A DNA stretch of 64,000 nucleotides from contig JAZSIU010000101.1 of NCBI GenBank assembly GCA_045533955.1, positions 1-64,000 of the forward strand, read 5' to 3'. The stretch comes from HGM04593 sp045533955. Lineage in GTDB: Bacteria; Bacteroidota; Bacteroidia; Bacteroidales; Bacteroidaceae. Positions 33,693-43,273 of the stretch are shown here, piece after piece. The notes under the pieces were generated by a model. It was not told the origin of the DNA. It made no database searches and worked only from the letters and a program-made list of their open reading frames with translations. Both the position numbers and the translations under genes were made by a program. The stretch's first letter is position 1. Every line of letters begins with the position of its first letter.

Positions 33693-34418
33693 ATGAAAGA
33701 AAAACTCTCAACCATCAAAAAAGCACTCTTTGCGACGCTGCTCGCACTCCTACTTCCCCTTGCTGCAATTGCGCAGAGTGAGCCTCCAAGCATTGATATG
33801 CAAGCCGAAGCGAGGCGCGAAGTAACCCCCGACGAGCTTTATCTGTCCATAACAATAAAGGAGAGCGACTACAAAGGCAAAAAGACGCTTCAAGAGCTTC
33901 AAGAGGCAATGATTCTTGTGCTAAAAGCCAATAAGGTTGATGTTTCCGAGGCTCTTACGCTCGATTTTATGGGCAGCAGCGTCGATTACAAGACATTCTC
34001 GAGGCGCCCCACCGCGCGCAGCGAGGCAAGCTATATGCTGAAATTGAGCGACGCAGCCACTATGCAGAAGATTATCAACGAATTAGAGGAGCGCAGCATC
34101 ACCAACATCTCTCTTGCACGCACAAAATTCACAAAGAGCGAGGAGATTATAACAGAATTGGGCGTCGAGGCAATGAAAAAAGCGCGCACACAGGCTGCCG
34201 CATACGCTGCCGCCGTAGAGCAGACTATCGGAAAGGCTATACGCATAAGTTCGTGGAACACAAGCAATTCTCAGCAACCGCGTATGTATAAGAGTCGCAG
34301 TGTCGCAGTGGAAGAGAGCGCCGACAACAGCCTCGGGGCCGAAGCGTCCGACGGAGCAATATCCATAGGGAAAATAACCTATACGGTGCACGTAAATGTA
34401 AAATTCGAGCTTAAATAG
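33693..34418 (+). CDS. SIMPL-domain (DUF541) periplasmic protein
   Basis: A 241-residue exported protein with a signal peptide (ATLLALLLPLAAIAQS) and one SIMPL domain: SIDMQAEARREVTPDELYLS, AEASYMLKL-type strands and the late ARTQAAAYAAAVEQTIGKAI helix typical of the family. Related proteins include E. coli YggE, tied to oxidative-stress tolerance. No pathway is evident from neighbours. Confidence 0.88.
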   Translation: MKEKLSTIKKALFATLLALLLPLAAIAQSEPPSIDMQAEARREVTPDELYLSITIKESDYKGKKTLQELQEAMILVLKANKVDVSEALTLDFMGSSVDYKTFSRRPTARSEASYMLKLSDAATMQKIINELEERSITNISLARTKFTKSEEIITELGVEAMKKARTQAAAYAAAVEQTIGKAIRISSWNTSNSQQPRMYKSRSVAVEESADNSLGAEASDGAISIGKITYTVHVNVKFELK

Positions 34419-34450
34419 TCCATTTTGCAGCAGGCCGACAAAAACAAACA

Positions 34451-34490
34451 GGCGGAGTGTGGTGTTTATCAACAAACATTACACTCCGCT
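34451..34490 (+). promoter_or_regulatory. Hairpin just before the DoxX gene
   Basis: GCGGAGTGT (34452-34460) and ACACTCCGC (34481-34489) pair around 20 nt. There is no T run, and the DoxX ATG is 6 nt away, so it may be the SIMPL terminator or a translation-controlling structure. Confidence 0.4.
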
Positions 34491-34495
34491 TAATT

Positions 34496-34945
34496 ATGAA
34501 CCGTTTTTTAAGATTACTATTTCCTGCGCCACCCTCGCCCGTGGCTGCATCGGCGCTTATTTTGGCCGCCCGCATTATTTTCGGTATGTTTTTTCTGAAC
34601 CACGGGATTGACAAGCTGATGGCGTTCTCGGCGTTGGCAATCAGTTTCCCCGACCCATTGGGCATTGGCAGTACGCTCTCGCTCGTGAGCATTATTTTTG
34701 CCGAGGTTGTCTGCTCGCTGTGCATAATTTTCGGGGTGCTTTTTCGCCTTGCACTGCTGCCTATGATTTTTGCAATGTGCGTGGCGCTGATAGCCATTCA
34801 CGGCAACGACCCTTTTGTGGTGCGCGAGCCTGCACTCATTTATCTCTCTATTTTCACTCTGCTGTTACTCTCGGGAGCGGGATATTTTTCAATAGACACG
34901 ATTATACGCAACAAAATGCCCCACGCTCCGTCCGACGAGGAATAA
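34496..34945 (+). CDS. DoxX family membrane protein
   Basis: A small membrane protein of about 150 residues with four helices and the family segments LAARIIFGMFFLNHGIDKL and AEVVCSLCIIFGVLFRLALLP. The ATG at 34496 is preferred over one 39 bp upstream, which would begin inside the hairpin. DoxX-type proteins are annotated as quinol-oxidase or redox-linked membrane subunits; the role here is open. It converges with the antiporter gene 6 bp away. Confidence 0.85.
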   Translation: MNRFLRLLFPAPPSPVAASALILAARIIFGMFFLNHGIDKLMAFSALAISFPDPLGIGSTLSLVSIIFAEVVCSLCIIFGVLFRLALLPMIFAMCVALIAIHGNDPFVVREPALIYLSIFTLLLLSGAGYFSIDTIIRNKMPHAPSDEE

Positions 34946-34950
34946 TGGCA

Positions 34951-36984
34951 TCAGTTGGTCTCGCTATCGAGCGAATATCCGTTGGGGTAGATGAGTAGGA
35001 TGCTAGTCTCTTGATAATCGCGCTGCAACTGCGTAAATACGTGGTCGAGCGAGGGACGGAACGATATTGAGCCTCGGCGGGCGCTGACTATTATGAGCAG
35101 ATGGTCTGTTCTTATAATCTTGGAGAGGCGCTTGAGGTCGTTGCCGCCATCGGTGGCAAAGAACTCTGCTTCGACGGTGGCAAAGACTTTTAACTGTTTC
35201 TCAATCAGGGCCATAGTATCGGGGTGCCCGTGGTAACAGACGCGACAGCCCATTCCCTCGGCCATACGCGCCGTCTGCTCGACCCAATTCGAGAATCCGG
35301 CTTCAAACTCGGCCTTTGCGGGGAAGGTAATATGTATGCGTCGGATTGTGTTCAGAGGCATCGTCAGACGTGCCATAATTATCTGACAATTAAGACCGCG
35401 CAACAGCTCGGGCAACACATTTCCGAGGAAGGAGTCGTTTGTTGTCTCCTTTTTGTGAAAGCCAACGATGAGCTCGCGATAGTCATTCTCTTTCACCTCG
35501 TGGATAATACCGTTCGAGAGGTTGGTGGTAAGGCGCATCTTTGTGAGCAGAGGAACATTGACCGAGGCTGCAATCTGTGCGGCTGTGTCAAGGAGGCGCG
35601 TTGCACGATTCTGCATCTTCTCGTCCTCGTCGAGCACCACGGTAACGGCCGAGAGGGGAATTGCCGAATTTTCTTTGCGCATAAGCAGTGCAAGATCCAT
35701 CAGTTTATCGACCATCATTGGGTTGGCAAGTGCCAGAAGAGTCTTTTTCGATGCGTTGACGGGCTTGTCGAGGCTTGCACCCGAGACTATTATCTTGCGC
35801 GAGGCGCGGTCGGTTACAATCGAGCTTACTATACACGATACAAGGATAAGCAGAATTGTGCCGTTGAGTACATCGTCGTTCAGCAGTGGCGAGCCGTCAG
35901 GCATAATAATTCCGTGTCCCACAAGCGCGGCTGCCAGCGTAGCTGCGGCCTGCGAGCTGCTCAGTCCGAACATAAGCCTCTGTTCGTCGCCGCCGAGTTT
36001 GAAACTCTTTGCGGTAATCCACGAGGCCAACCATTTTCCACTGAGCGCCGTAATCACCATTGCCAGCATAACAAGCAGCGCCCCACCGTCGGCAAAAAGT
36101 ACCTTGACATTTATTATCATTCCCACACCAATGAGAAAATATGGGATAAAAATGGCATTGCCTATAAAATCTATGCGGCGCATCAAGGGCGATGAGTGAG
36201 GGATGAGCCTGTTGAGCACAAGACCTGTTATAAAGGCGCCCAAAATACCTTCCATTCCCACAAGCTCCATCATTCCTGCACCCAAAAAGAGCAGCGCCAT
36301 CACAAAAATGTACTGTATTGTGCCGTCGGTGTATTTACGAAAAAAATGTCGGGCGATGCGCGGAAAGAAGAAAATTATCACCCCTGTCAGCAGTATCAGC
36401 TTCAGCAGAAGAAGCACAAAGAACCACCCGTCCGACTCGCCACTGAACAATCCGCCCACCACGGCCAGCACAAAAAGCGTAAGCGTGTCGGTTATCACAG
36501 TGCCGCCCACCACAAAATTGACACATTTTAGACGCGAAAGTCCGTATCGTGCCACAATGGGATAGGATATTAGGGTGTAGGAAGCGTACATACTCGCCAG
36601 CAGCACCGCTGTTATAATGTTAAAATCGAGCACAATGATGTTTGTAAAAAGGCCCAACAGGATAGGTACGGCAAAGGCCAAAAGACCCAATGTGAGCGCC
36701 CCGGCCCTATGCTTCTTCATCTCCTGCATATTTATCTCGAGGCTCGCAAGAAACATTATATAGTAAAGGCCAACCTTTCCGAAAAGCTCGAAGCTATCGT
36801 CCCTTTCAAGAATGTTGAACCCGTTGGGGCCCACCAATAATCCGGCCAAAATCATACCAATGATATGCGGCAGACGCAGTTTCTGAAACAATAGCGGTGC
36901 AAAAAGTATTATGCACAGCACCCAAAAGAAAATCCACGTAGGGTCGGTTATCGGGAAAAAAGACGATAAATTCATCACGCTCAT
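34951..36984 (-). CDS. CPA2-type cation:proton antiporter with cytosolic tail
   Basis: A 677-residue membrane protein. About twelve helices (residues 15-400) form a Na+/H+ exchanger fold of the KefB/NapA type: LRLPHIIGMILAGLLVGPNG, SYPIVARYGLSR, MEGILGAFITGLVLNRLIP. The C-terminal part (about 420-677) is cytosolic, with universal-stress-protein-like segments (AVTVVLDEDEKMQNRA, ELIVGFHKKETTNDSF, DHLLIIVSARRGSISF) and no TrkA-N glutathione or NAD site. It probably exchanges Na+ or K+ for H+ in pH or ion homeostasis. Confidence 0.88.
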   Translation of the reverse strand: MSVMNLSSFFPITDPTWIFFWVLCIILFAPLLFQKLRLPHIIGMILAGLLVGPNGFNILERDDSFELFGKVGLYYIMFLASLEINMQEMKKHRAGALTLGLLAFAVPILLGLFTNIIVLDFNIITAVLLASMYASYTLISYPIVARYGLSRLKCVNFVVGGTVITDTLTLFVLAVVGGLFSGESDGWFFVLLLLKLILLTGVIIFFFPRIARHFFRKYTDGTIQYIFVMALLFLGAGMMELVGMEGILGAFITGLVLNRLIPHSSPLMRRIDFIGNAIFIPYFLIGVGMIINVKVLFADGGALLVMLAMVITALSGKWLASWITAKSFKLGGDEQRLMFGLSSSQAAATLAAALVGHGIIMPDGSPLLNDDVLNGTILLILVSCIVSSIVTDRASRKIIVSGASLDKPVNASKKTLLALANPMMVDKLMDLALLMRKENSAIPLSAVTVVLDEDEKMQNRATRLLDTAAQIAASVNVPLLTKMRLTTNLSNGIIHEVKENDYRELIVGFHKKETTNDSFLGNVLPELLRGLNCQIIMARLTMPLNTIRRIHITFPAKAEFEAGFSNWVEQTARMAEGMGCRVCYHGHPDTMALIEKQLKVFATVEAEFFATDGGNDLKRLSKIIRTDHLLIIVSARRGSISFRPSLDHVFTQLQRDYQETSILLIYPNGYSLDSETN

Positions 36985-37042
36985 ATACCACTCACATTTA
37001 TCTTACATTCAAACACTCATCATATTAGATTCGTTTCCGTAA

Positions 37043-38341
37043 TTACCACGAATATGTCAATCCCAACGACATATACTCCTTAAATTGCCAATAGCCATAC
37101 GAGTCGCTGTAAAGTCCGCGCGAACTATCGTCGAAGCGTCCGTGCATAAAGAGTGTTGCATCGAGATATTTGTTAATCTTCATTTTAAAGGTATTTTCCC
37201 AGTTGAAATAGGCGCGCGAATAGTTGGTATAAAACTCCATACGCGAATAAAGGGTTACATTCTTGCACAGAGTGGCATTTAGCGTGGGCTGTATCTGCGT
37301 ACCAAAGTCCTCTTTATGCTGACGTCCCGCGCGAATGCCGTAACGCGAGGCAAGATAGCCGTAGCGCACGAATTTATAGTTGTAAGCCGAGAGGGGTGCA
37401 AAATAGACCGAGAGGTTCCAATTCTTACCACTGCGCTTATAGTCGAGACCGACCGAGAAATTGGCATCGAACGGTGCCATAAAGTTCGAGACAAAGTCGC
37501 GTGTGTTTGTCGGATAGTTGGGCATCGACTGTGTTTGCAGTGTCATCTTAGCCGAGAGGTTCACATTGTTAAGAATCTTGTAACCGAATTTAGAGTCGAG
37601 ACGCAACATATCATTGTTGGTCTTATAGTTGTGCAGAGTATCGCCCGAAACTGTAACAAAGCCCAATTTTGCCTCGAAAGTATTTTCGAACGATATTTTC
37701 TTTTTATCGTTGTAGTTAAGATGCAGTTTCAGATTGGTGATTAGTGTCTTATTGTTATCGCCACCCTGCGCCCAGTTGCCCGAGAAATAGTTCTGCGTGA
37801 AGCTGAACGAGAAGCTACCCGATGTGCGCCAATAGTTGGGCTTTACAATCTTTGTCTCGAGATTACCCTGTACATTATCGGGAATTGCCAAGGGTTTATC
37901 CTTTTTCTCCTCAATCAGTGCGCGCTGCTTTTTCTCGAGCTCGGTAGGTGTTACCTCGCGGCGCATATCAGCCTCGGTCATTCCTACAACGTCGGGGCGC
38001 AATTTATAGACGTTGAGCATCAGGCGGTCAATCATCATTTTCCGATGCTCGTACATTTCAATGTCGCTGTCGGTATATTTTTGCGGAATGTCGAACCCTT
38101 TGGAAAAACCCTGCTTAATTGTCGATTCATAAAGCACAGTGGGGGCGAACATTCTAAAATAAGTTGGGTCGGTACGCTCGTTGTCATCGAGGCTAAAATC
38201 AGTATCCGCAGGCAAGCGGCTCTCATTGACAAGCGCATCAAGACGTTTGTCGAAATATTTCATCACCGCCTCGGGCGACTGAGCTTTTAGAGCAGCCGAG
38301 GTAATGATAAAAAACGATAGAAAAAAAGATACTCGCTTCAT
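37043..38341 (-). CDS. DUF3078 outer-membrane family protein
   Basis: The start at 38341 gives a signal peptide (MKRVSFFLSFFIITSAALKAQ). The N-terminal third is soluble and charged (YTDSDIEMYEHRKMMIDRLM). The rest is a DUF3078 beta-strand domain (YWRTSGSFSFSFTQNYFSGN, LHLNYNDKKKISFENTFEAK) ending in FKEYMSLGLTYSW, an aromatic outer-membrane terminus. The role is unknown. A TATCTTCG box on the minus strand (38368-38361) may be its promoter; the -33 region is poor. Confidence 0.82.
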   Translation of the reverse strand: MKRVSFFLSFFIITSAALKAQSPEAVMKYFDKRLDALVNESRLPADTDFSLDDNERTDPTYFRMFAPTVLYESTIKQGFSKGFDIPQKYTDSDIEMYEHRKMMIDRLMLNVYKLRPDVVGMTEADMRREVTPTELEKKQRALIEEKKDKPLAIPDNVQGNLETKIVKPNYWRTSGSFSFSFTQNYFSGNWAQGGDNNKTLITNLKLHLNYNDKKKISFENTFEAKLGFVTVSGDTLHNYKTNNDMLRLDSKFGYKILNNVNLSAKMTLQTQSMPNYPTNTRDFVSNFMAPFDANFSVGLDYKRSGKNWNLSVYFAPLSAYNYKFVRYGYLASRYGIRAGRQHKEDFGTQIQPTLNATLCKNVTLYSRMEFYTNYSRAYFNWENTFKMKINKYLDATLFMHGRFDDSSRGLYSDSYGYWQFKEYMSLGLTYSW

Positions 38342-38536
38342 AGTAATTGTAATTTTCGGGCGAAGATAACAAATTTCGGGCACAATGTAAAATTTCATTA
38401 AATGTAAATTGCAAAGAATTACACAAAAGACAAAAGAGAACACAAACTAATGAGTTATATTTTGCAGAAAGGCAAAATAGCGCCTTATTCACCGACATTT
38501 TTTACCCACAAAGTCTATTTATTAGGTTATTTTTAC

Positions 38537-38544
38537 TAACTTTG
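38537..38544 (+). promoter_or_regulatory. -7 element of yidC
   Basis: TAACTTTG fits TAnnTTTG and lies 41 bp before the ATG. The -33 region has no clear TTG. Confidence 0.45.
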
Positions 38545-38585
38545 CAGGCAATTATCAAAATTGAGAGAAAAATTCAAGCAAAAAG

Positions 38586-40511
38586 ATGGACAAGAATAGT
38601 ATTATCGGATACGTGCTTATAGCATTAGTATTAGGAGGTTATTTCTATTTCAACCAACCCAACCCCGAGAAAATAGAGGCTCAAAGACGCTATCAAGACT
38701 CGATTGCAGCCGCCCAATACGAGCAAGAGCAATTAAGAGCCAAAGAGATTCAAGAGCGCGAAGCAAAATTAAACGAGCAAAAGAGCGACAGCAGTTCTTT
38801 CCTGTTCAACGCATTAAAAGGCGAAGCCAAAAACATCACCCTCAAGAATGAGAAACTGAGCATCGACATCTCGACACTCGGTGCGCGCATAACCTCGGCC
38901 ACACTCGCCGACTACAACAATCAAGAGGGCGCACCCGTTACCCTATTCTCGGCCGACGATGAGACGAGCATCGCCAACGGTCGCCGCAGCAAGACACTGC
39001 GCAACCAATTCTACTTCACACTCGACGGAAAAGAGGAGAACATCAACACCGCCGATATGTACTTTACCCCCGTCGAGCAAAGCGACAGCAGCGTCATAAT
39101 GCGCCTTGCCTTCACCGAGGATAAATACATCGACTTCCGCTACAACCTTTTGTCGGACAGCTATATGGCAAACCTCTCGATAGAGGCTCACAATATGAGC
39201 GGATTCTTCCCAAGCTCGACCCGCGAGATTGGCATCAATTGGAACCAGCTGCTGCGCCAGCAAGAGAAGGGCTTTACATTTGAGCAACAATACACAAACA
39301 TTACATATAAGCTGAGCGACGACGACACCGACAATCTGAGCGAGCGCGAAAGCGACAAAGAGCAGATTAAGGAGCCCGTCGATTGGGTGGCATTCAAGAA
39401 CCAATTCTTTTCGTGCATAGTAATTGCCGGCGAGAGTTTCAACGACGTATCGCTTGTATCGGACACCCTGCACGAGGGCCGTGGATTTATGAAAAACTGC
39501 TCGGCAGCAATGTACACAGGATTCGACCCCAGCGGAAAGACCCCCACGGAGCTTCAATTCTATTTCGGCCCCAACAAATACAGCACACTCAAGGCAAGCA
39601 ACAAGCTCGGCATCAACCCCGATAAAGACCTCAATCTGCACGAGTTAATATATTTTGGATGGCCCATCGTGCGCCTCATCAACCGCTACTTTATCATCTA
39701 CCTCTTCGACTGGCTCACAAGCTGGGGAATAAGTATGGGAGTGGTGCTTCTGCTGCTGACACTCATTGTAAAGGCCGCCGTATACCCCTTCACACTAAAA
39801 TCATACGTATCATCGGCCAAGATGCGAGCACTAAAGCCCTACATCGACGAGATTAACGCAAAATACCCCAAGCCCGAGGATGCAATGCGCAAGCAGCAAG
39901 AGATTATGGGCCTATACAGCAAATACGGCGCAAGCCCTATGGGAGGCTGCCTGCCGATGCTCATACAGATGCCCATATTCATAGCCCTCTTTAATTTTGT
40001 CCCGAATGCCATAGAGCTTCGTCAGCAGAGTTTCTTGTGGGCCCACGACCTTTCGTCGTACGACGCGCTCATAAGTTGGGGAACATCAATATGGCCCATT
40101 GGCAACCATATAAGCATCTTCTGTCTGCTGTTCTGTGTAACACAGATACTTAACACCTATTATACCTCGAAAATGCAGCCCAATATGGGAGGCTCGCCCG
40201 AACAGGAGCAGCAGATGAAAATTATGCGCTGGATGATGTACATTATGCCCGTTGTATTCTTCTTCATCTTCAACGACTACTCATCGGGACTTAACTACTA
40301 CTATTTCTTATCGACCCTCATCAGTGTGTTTACATTCATCTATCTGAGACACGCAGTAAAAGAGGACGAGCTTCTGCGCAAGATGCAGGCCTACCACGAG
40401 GCCAACAAGAACAATCCTCAGAAGCGCAGCGGAATGATGGCCCGCCTCGAGGCACTGCAACAAGAGCAGCAACGCCTGCTCGAGGAGCAACAAAAGAGAA
40501 GAAAGCAATAA
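38586..40511 (+). CDS. yidC: Membrane protein insertase YidC
   Basis: Inserts and folds inner-membrane proteins, alone or with Sec. Structure: N-terminal helix (SIIGYVLIALVLGGYFYF), a large periplasmic beta domain (about 80-340), then the conserved Oxa1 core of five helices (WLTSWGISMGVVLLLLTLIV, GGCLPMLIQMPIFIALFNFV with the hydrophilic-groove Lys/Arg region at YPFTLKSYVSSAKMRALKP) and a basic tail rich in Gln/Arg. 641 residues, usual for Bacteroidota. The next gene starts 28 bp downstream. Confidence 0.96.
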   Translation: MDKNSIIGYVLIALVLGGYFYFNQPNPEKIEAQRRYQDSIAAAQYEQEQLRAKEIQEREAKLNEQKSDSSSFLFNALKGEAKNITLKNEKLSIDISTLGARITSATLADYNNQEGAPVTLFSADDETSIANGRRSKTLRNQFYFTLDGKEENINTADMYFTPVEQSDSSVIMRLAFTEDKYIDFRYNLLSDSYMANLSIEAHNMSGFFPSSTREIGINWNQLLRQQEKGFTFEQQYTNITYKLSDDDTDNLSERESDKEQIKEPVDWVAFKNQFFSCIVIAGESFNDVSLVSDTLHEGRGFMKNCSAAMYTGFDPSGKTPTELQFYFGPNKYSTLKASNKLGINPDKDLNLHELIYFGWPIVRLINRYFIIYLFDWLTSWGISMGVVLLLLTLIVKAAVYPFTLKSYVSSAKMRALKPYIDEINAKYPKPEDAMRKQQEIMGLYSKYGASPMGGCLPMLIQMPIFIALFNFVPNAIELRQQSFLWAHDLSSYDALISWGTSIWPIGNHISIFCLLFCVTQILNTYYTSKMQPNMGGSPEQEQQMKIMRWMMYIMPVVFFFIFNDYSSGLNYYYFLSTLISVFTFIYLRHAVKEDELLRKMQAYHEANKNNPQKRSGMMARLEALQQEQQRLLEEQQKRRKQ

Positions 40512-40538
40512 GAAAAACAAAGAAATAACATAAAAAAA

Positions 40539-41171
40539 ATGGGAATATTCAGTTTTTTCAAGAAAAAAGATAAACAGGTCGAGAAGGTAGGCGGAATGGA
40601 GGACTTTATGACCCTCATACGCGTATATTACCAATCGGTGCTCGCCTCTAATTTAGGTATAACAAACCTTGCAATGCTGCCCGACGTAGCAACATTCAAG
40701 CGCACACTGAAAATACCTACACAGAACAACAAATTAGGCCTTGCCGAGCGCAGCCGCTGCCGCAAAATGCTCGAGCAACTATATGGAATGAACGACGCAT
40801 TCTTTAAAGAGATTGACACCTCAATAAAGAAAAACTGCAAGAACATCAACAGCGCGCAGCCCTATCTGTTCGCATTTCAAGGTTTCAACAACGACCTTAT
40901 GATACTCGTCGGCAATCTGCTCAGCTGGAAACTGCGTATGCCCTCATTTATGAACAAGGCACTGCGCACACTCACCGAAAAGACTATCCACGATATTCTC
41001 ACAAAGAACAGTTGGAAAGACGAGGCTACATTCAAGACCGTATATGCCGTTCGTCAATATAAAGAGAAGCTGGGATACAGCGAGCAGTGGATGGTCGATT
41101 ACGTCTATCGCCTCGTAACCCTCGCCAAGAAGGAGCCGCGTCAGCAAGCCGAGGACATTGACAAAAAGTAA
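40539..41171 (+). CDS. Conserved hypothetical protein behind yidC
   Basis: A 210-residue soluble protein, mainly helical and basic, with no signal peptide. It starts MGIFSFFKKKDKQ, and has LIRVYYQSVLASNLGITNLA and KNSWKDEATFKTVYAVRQYK. I know similar open frames only as uncharacterised Bacteroidales proteins and cannot name a domain. The 28-bp gap and shared strand suggest an operon with yidC. The terminator-like hairpin at 41210-41246 follows. Confidence 0.75.
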   Translation: MGIFSFFKKKDKQVEKVGGMEDFMTLIRVYYQSVLASNLGITNLAMLPDVATFKRTLKIPTQNNKLGLAERSRCRKMLEQLYGMNDAFFKEIDTSIKKNCKNINSAQPYLFAFQGFNNDLMILVGNLLSWKLRMPSFMNKALRTLTEKTIHDILTKNSWKDEATFKTVYAVRQYKEKLGYSEQWMVDYVYRLVTLAKKEPRQQAEDIDKK

Positions 41172-41209
41172 AAAAACGACGATAAATAATACTCAGCAAA
41201 AAATACAAA

Positions 41210-41246
41210 AGAGGGTGCCCTACCCACACCACAAAGGGCATCCTCT
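41210..41246 (+). terminator. Terminator-like hairpin
   Basis: AGAGGGTGCCC and GGGCATCCTCT pair with one G.T wobble around 15 nt. The following T run is poor. Confidence 0.5.
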
Positions 41247-41265
41247 TACTGTTATACAATAAAAA

Positions 41266-42186
41266 ATGCTCACACTAAAGCCAATAACAATAGACGCATT
41301 ACACGAGCTGCAACAATTCGCCCCGTATATTCCCGCACGCTCGTGCGACTACACCCCCGGTAATCTCATAATGTGGGCACGCTTTATGAATTACCGCTAC
41401 GCAATAGAGCAGCAGACACTGTTCATAGCCACAAAATCACAATCCGACCCAAGAGAAGCAGCCTTTCTTATGCCAATAGGCAGCCTGCCCCTCGCCTCGT
41501 CGATAAAGCAGTTAGAAGAGCACTGTGCAACCACGGGCGAGGCACTGCGTCTGACAGCCGTCCCTGCGCCATACAAAGAACAGATAGAGGCACTACTCCC
41601 CCACCACACAACAGCCTTGCTCGAAGATTGGAGCGACTATATATACAGCGCAGAATCCCTTGCCAGCCTAAAAGGCAAGGCACTCAACAAAAAGCGTAAC
41701 CGATACAACAAATTCCTTGCCGAAAATCCCAACCACAGTTTCCGTCGCTTCACAGCCGATGACACACACGAGACGCTGAAATTCTTAATGGCCGACCGCG
41801 ACTGTCAGCACAACCGCGAGGAGTCGATGCGCTGCTACGAGCAGTGGCAGTGTATGGCAACCGTACGCAACCACACACGCTTCCCTCAGCCCGCCGGCCT
41901 GCTGGAGGTCGATGGCAAGATTGCAGCCTTCACGCTGGGCGAAATATTCGGCGACACACTATACGTACACATCGAAAAGGCAGGGCGCGCAGTAGTAGGC
42001 TCAGGCGAGGCCATCAACAAAATGTTCGTCAGCGACATTCTCTCGCAACACCCCGAGGTGATATACGTCAACCGCGAGGAAGACCTTGGCGACCCCGGCT
42101 TGCGACAAGTGAAACGCGCCTATAACCCTGTGGAAATGCTCCACCGCTACGAATTTATCCCCCCGACAGAAGACAATGAACAATAA
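41266..42186 (+). CDS. DUF2156 (phosphatidylglycerol lysyltransferase C-terminal-like) protein
   Basis: A 306-residue soluble protein of the DUF2156 family, which has a double GNAT-like fold related to the catalytic part of MprF. Signatures are YTPGNLIMWARFMNYRYAIE, LKGKALNKKRNRYNKFLAEN, the QPAGLLEVDGKIAAFTLGE strand pair and YVNREEDLGDPGLRQVKRAY. No membrane flippase domain is present, so it is a stand-alone acyl/aminoacyl-transferase-like protein of unknown substrate. It overlaps the downstream glycosylase-like gene by 11 bp. Confidence 0.85.
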   Translation: MLTLKPITIDALHELQQFAPYIPARSCDYTPGNLIMWARFMNYRYAIEQQTLFIATKSQSDPREAAFLMPIGSLPLASSIKQLEEHCATTGEALRLTAVPAPYKEQIEALLPHHTTALLEDWSDYIYSAESLASLKGKALNKKRNRYNKFLAENPNHSFRRFTADDTHETLKFLMADRDCQHNREESMRCYEQWQCMATVRNHTRFPQPAGLLEVDGKIAAFTLGEIFGDTLYVHIEKAGRAVVGSGEAINKMFVSDILSQHPEVIYVNREEDLGDPGLRQVKRAYNPVEMLHRYEFIPPTEDNEQ

Positions 42187-42766
42187 TATAGAGCGCCACC
42201 CGTGGGCACCTTTTCTGCCCGCAAACGCCCGGGTACTGCTGCTCGGCAGTTTTCCACCACCCCGCACCCGTTGGTCAATGGACTTTTACTACCCCAATAT
42301 CAGCAACGACTTTTGGAAAATGGCAGGGCTGATATTCTTCGACAATCCCGCACACTTTATAAAAAAGAGCGAAAAAGCCTTCGACCGCCCCAAGATAGAG
42401 GCCTTCCTCAACGAGAAAGGAATAGCCCTGTACGACGCAGCCACCGCCGTGCGACGCAAAAAGGGCAACGCCTCCGACCTCCACCTCGAAATAATCGAGC
42501 CCACCAACCTTCCCAAGCTCCTAAAGCAGATACCCCACTGCCACACAATAGCCGTTACCGGCGAAAAATCGGCCCACACAGTACTCTCGCCTTACCAGAT
42601 TACCCCACCCCCGATAGGCGACAGCGTTGCCATTCCGCAGCTTGGCCAAAGAGTAAAACTCTACCGTATGCCCTCGACCTCACGCGCCTACCCCATAGCC
42701 CTCGAGAAAAAAGCCACATTTTACAGGCAACTTTTCATCGAAGCAGGAATAATTGCGGCACAATAG
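42176..42766 (+). CDS. Uracil-DNA glycosylase superfamily protein
   Basis: A 196-residue protein of the Mug/UDG-like superfamily. RVLLLGSFPPPRTRWSMDFY matches the first active-site motif (GSxPP), NDFWKMAGLIF is the base-pocket region, and late MPSTSRAY is the minor-groove reading loop. Such proteins remove uracil or other damaged bases. The start overlaps the DUF2156 gene by 11 bp, so the two are translated together. The exact lesion is not predictable. Confidence 0.8.
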   Translation: MNNNIERHPWAPFLPANARVLLLGSFPPPRTRWSMDFYYPNISNDFWKMAGLIFFDNPAHFIKKSEKAFDRPKIEAFLNEKGIALYDAATAVRRKKGNASDLHLEIIEPTNLPKLLKQIPHCHTIAVTGEKSAHTVLSPYQITPPPIGDSVAIPQLGQRVKLYRMPSTSRAYPIALEKKATFYRQLFIEAGIIAAQ

Positions 42767-42860
42767 CCACAAAAACCACAAATTCCGCCTCAGGAGCACA
42801 TTAAAAGCACTATTTAGGCAAAAAAAAGATACAAATCTTTCTAAATTCCCAAAAATAATA

Positions 42861-42880
42861 TATATTTGCAGTAACTGCAA
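42861..42880 (+). promoter_or_regulatory. -7 element with overlapping inverted repeat (coiled-coil/zapA genes)
   Basis: TATATTTG (42861-42868) is followed into the perfect inverted repeat TTGCAGTAACTGCAA (42866-42880), which shares the TTG with the -7 box. The -33 region is weak. The repeat could be an operator. Confidence 0.45.
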
Positions 42881-42955
42881 TTATACCACACAAGCATCGC
42901 AGCAACAGCTCGAAGCCACAAAACATTAAGTAATTGCAGAAAGATTGTCGTAACT

Positions 42956-43249
42956 ATGACCGAAAAAGAGACAACGACACTGATACAATTTGAACAAAAG
43001 CTTCGTTTGCTGGTAGCCAACCACCAAAAAGCCCAAGAACGCATCAAGGAGCTCACCGACGCCCTTGAGCAGGCCGACAGCCACATTCAAACATTAGAAC
43101 AGCGTCTCTCTGCAATCGAGCACAGCTACAACAACCTTAAACAAGCCAAGGTAATCTCCCTGAGCGATGCCGAAATAAGCACCACCCGCGAGAGACTTAC
43201 CGCACTTGTGCGCGAAATCGACCGGTGCATTGAGTCCTTGACAAAATAG
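42956..43249 (+). CDS. Coiled-coil protein upstream of zapA
   Basis: A 97-residue soluble protein that is one long coiled coil (LIQFEQKLRLLVANHQKAQE, then ALEQADSHIQTLEQRLSAIE). It resembles the short coiled-coil Z-ring partners such as ZapB in shape, not in alignable sequence. The gene lies 24 bp before zapA, an arrangement I know from other Bacteroidales. A role in division with ZapA is inferred from position. Confidence 0.7.
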   Translation: MTEKETTTLIQFEQKLRLLVANHQKAQERIKELTDALEQADSHIQTLEQRLSAIEHSYNNLKQAKVISLSDAEISTTRERLTALVREIDRCIESLTK

Positions 43250-43273
43250 ATAATTTTTAAATGACCAAGCATT

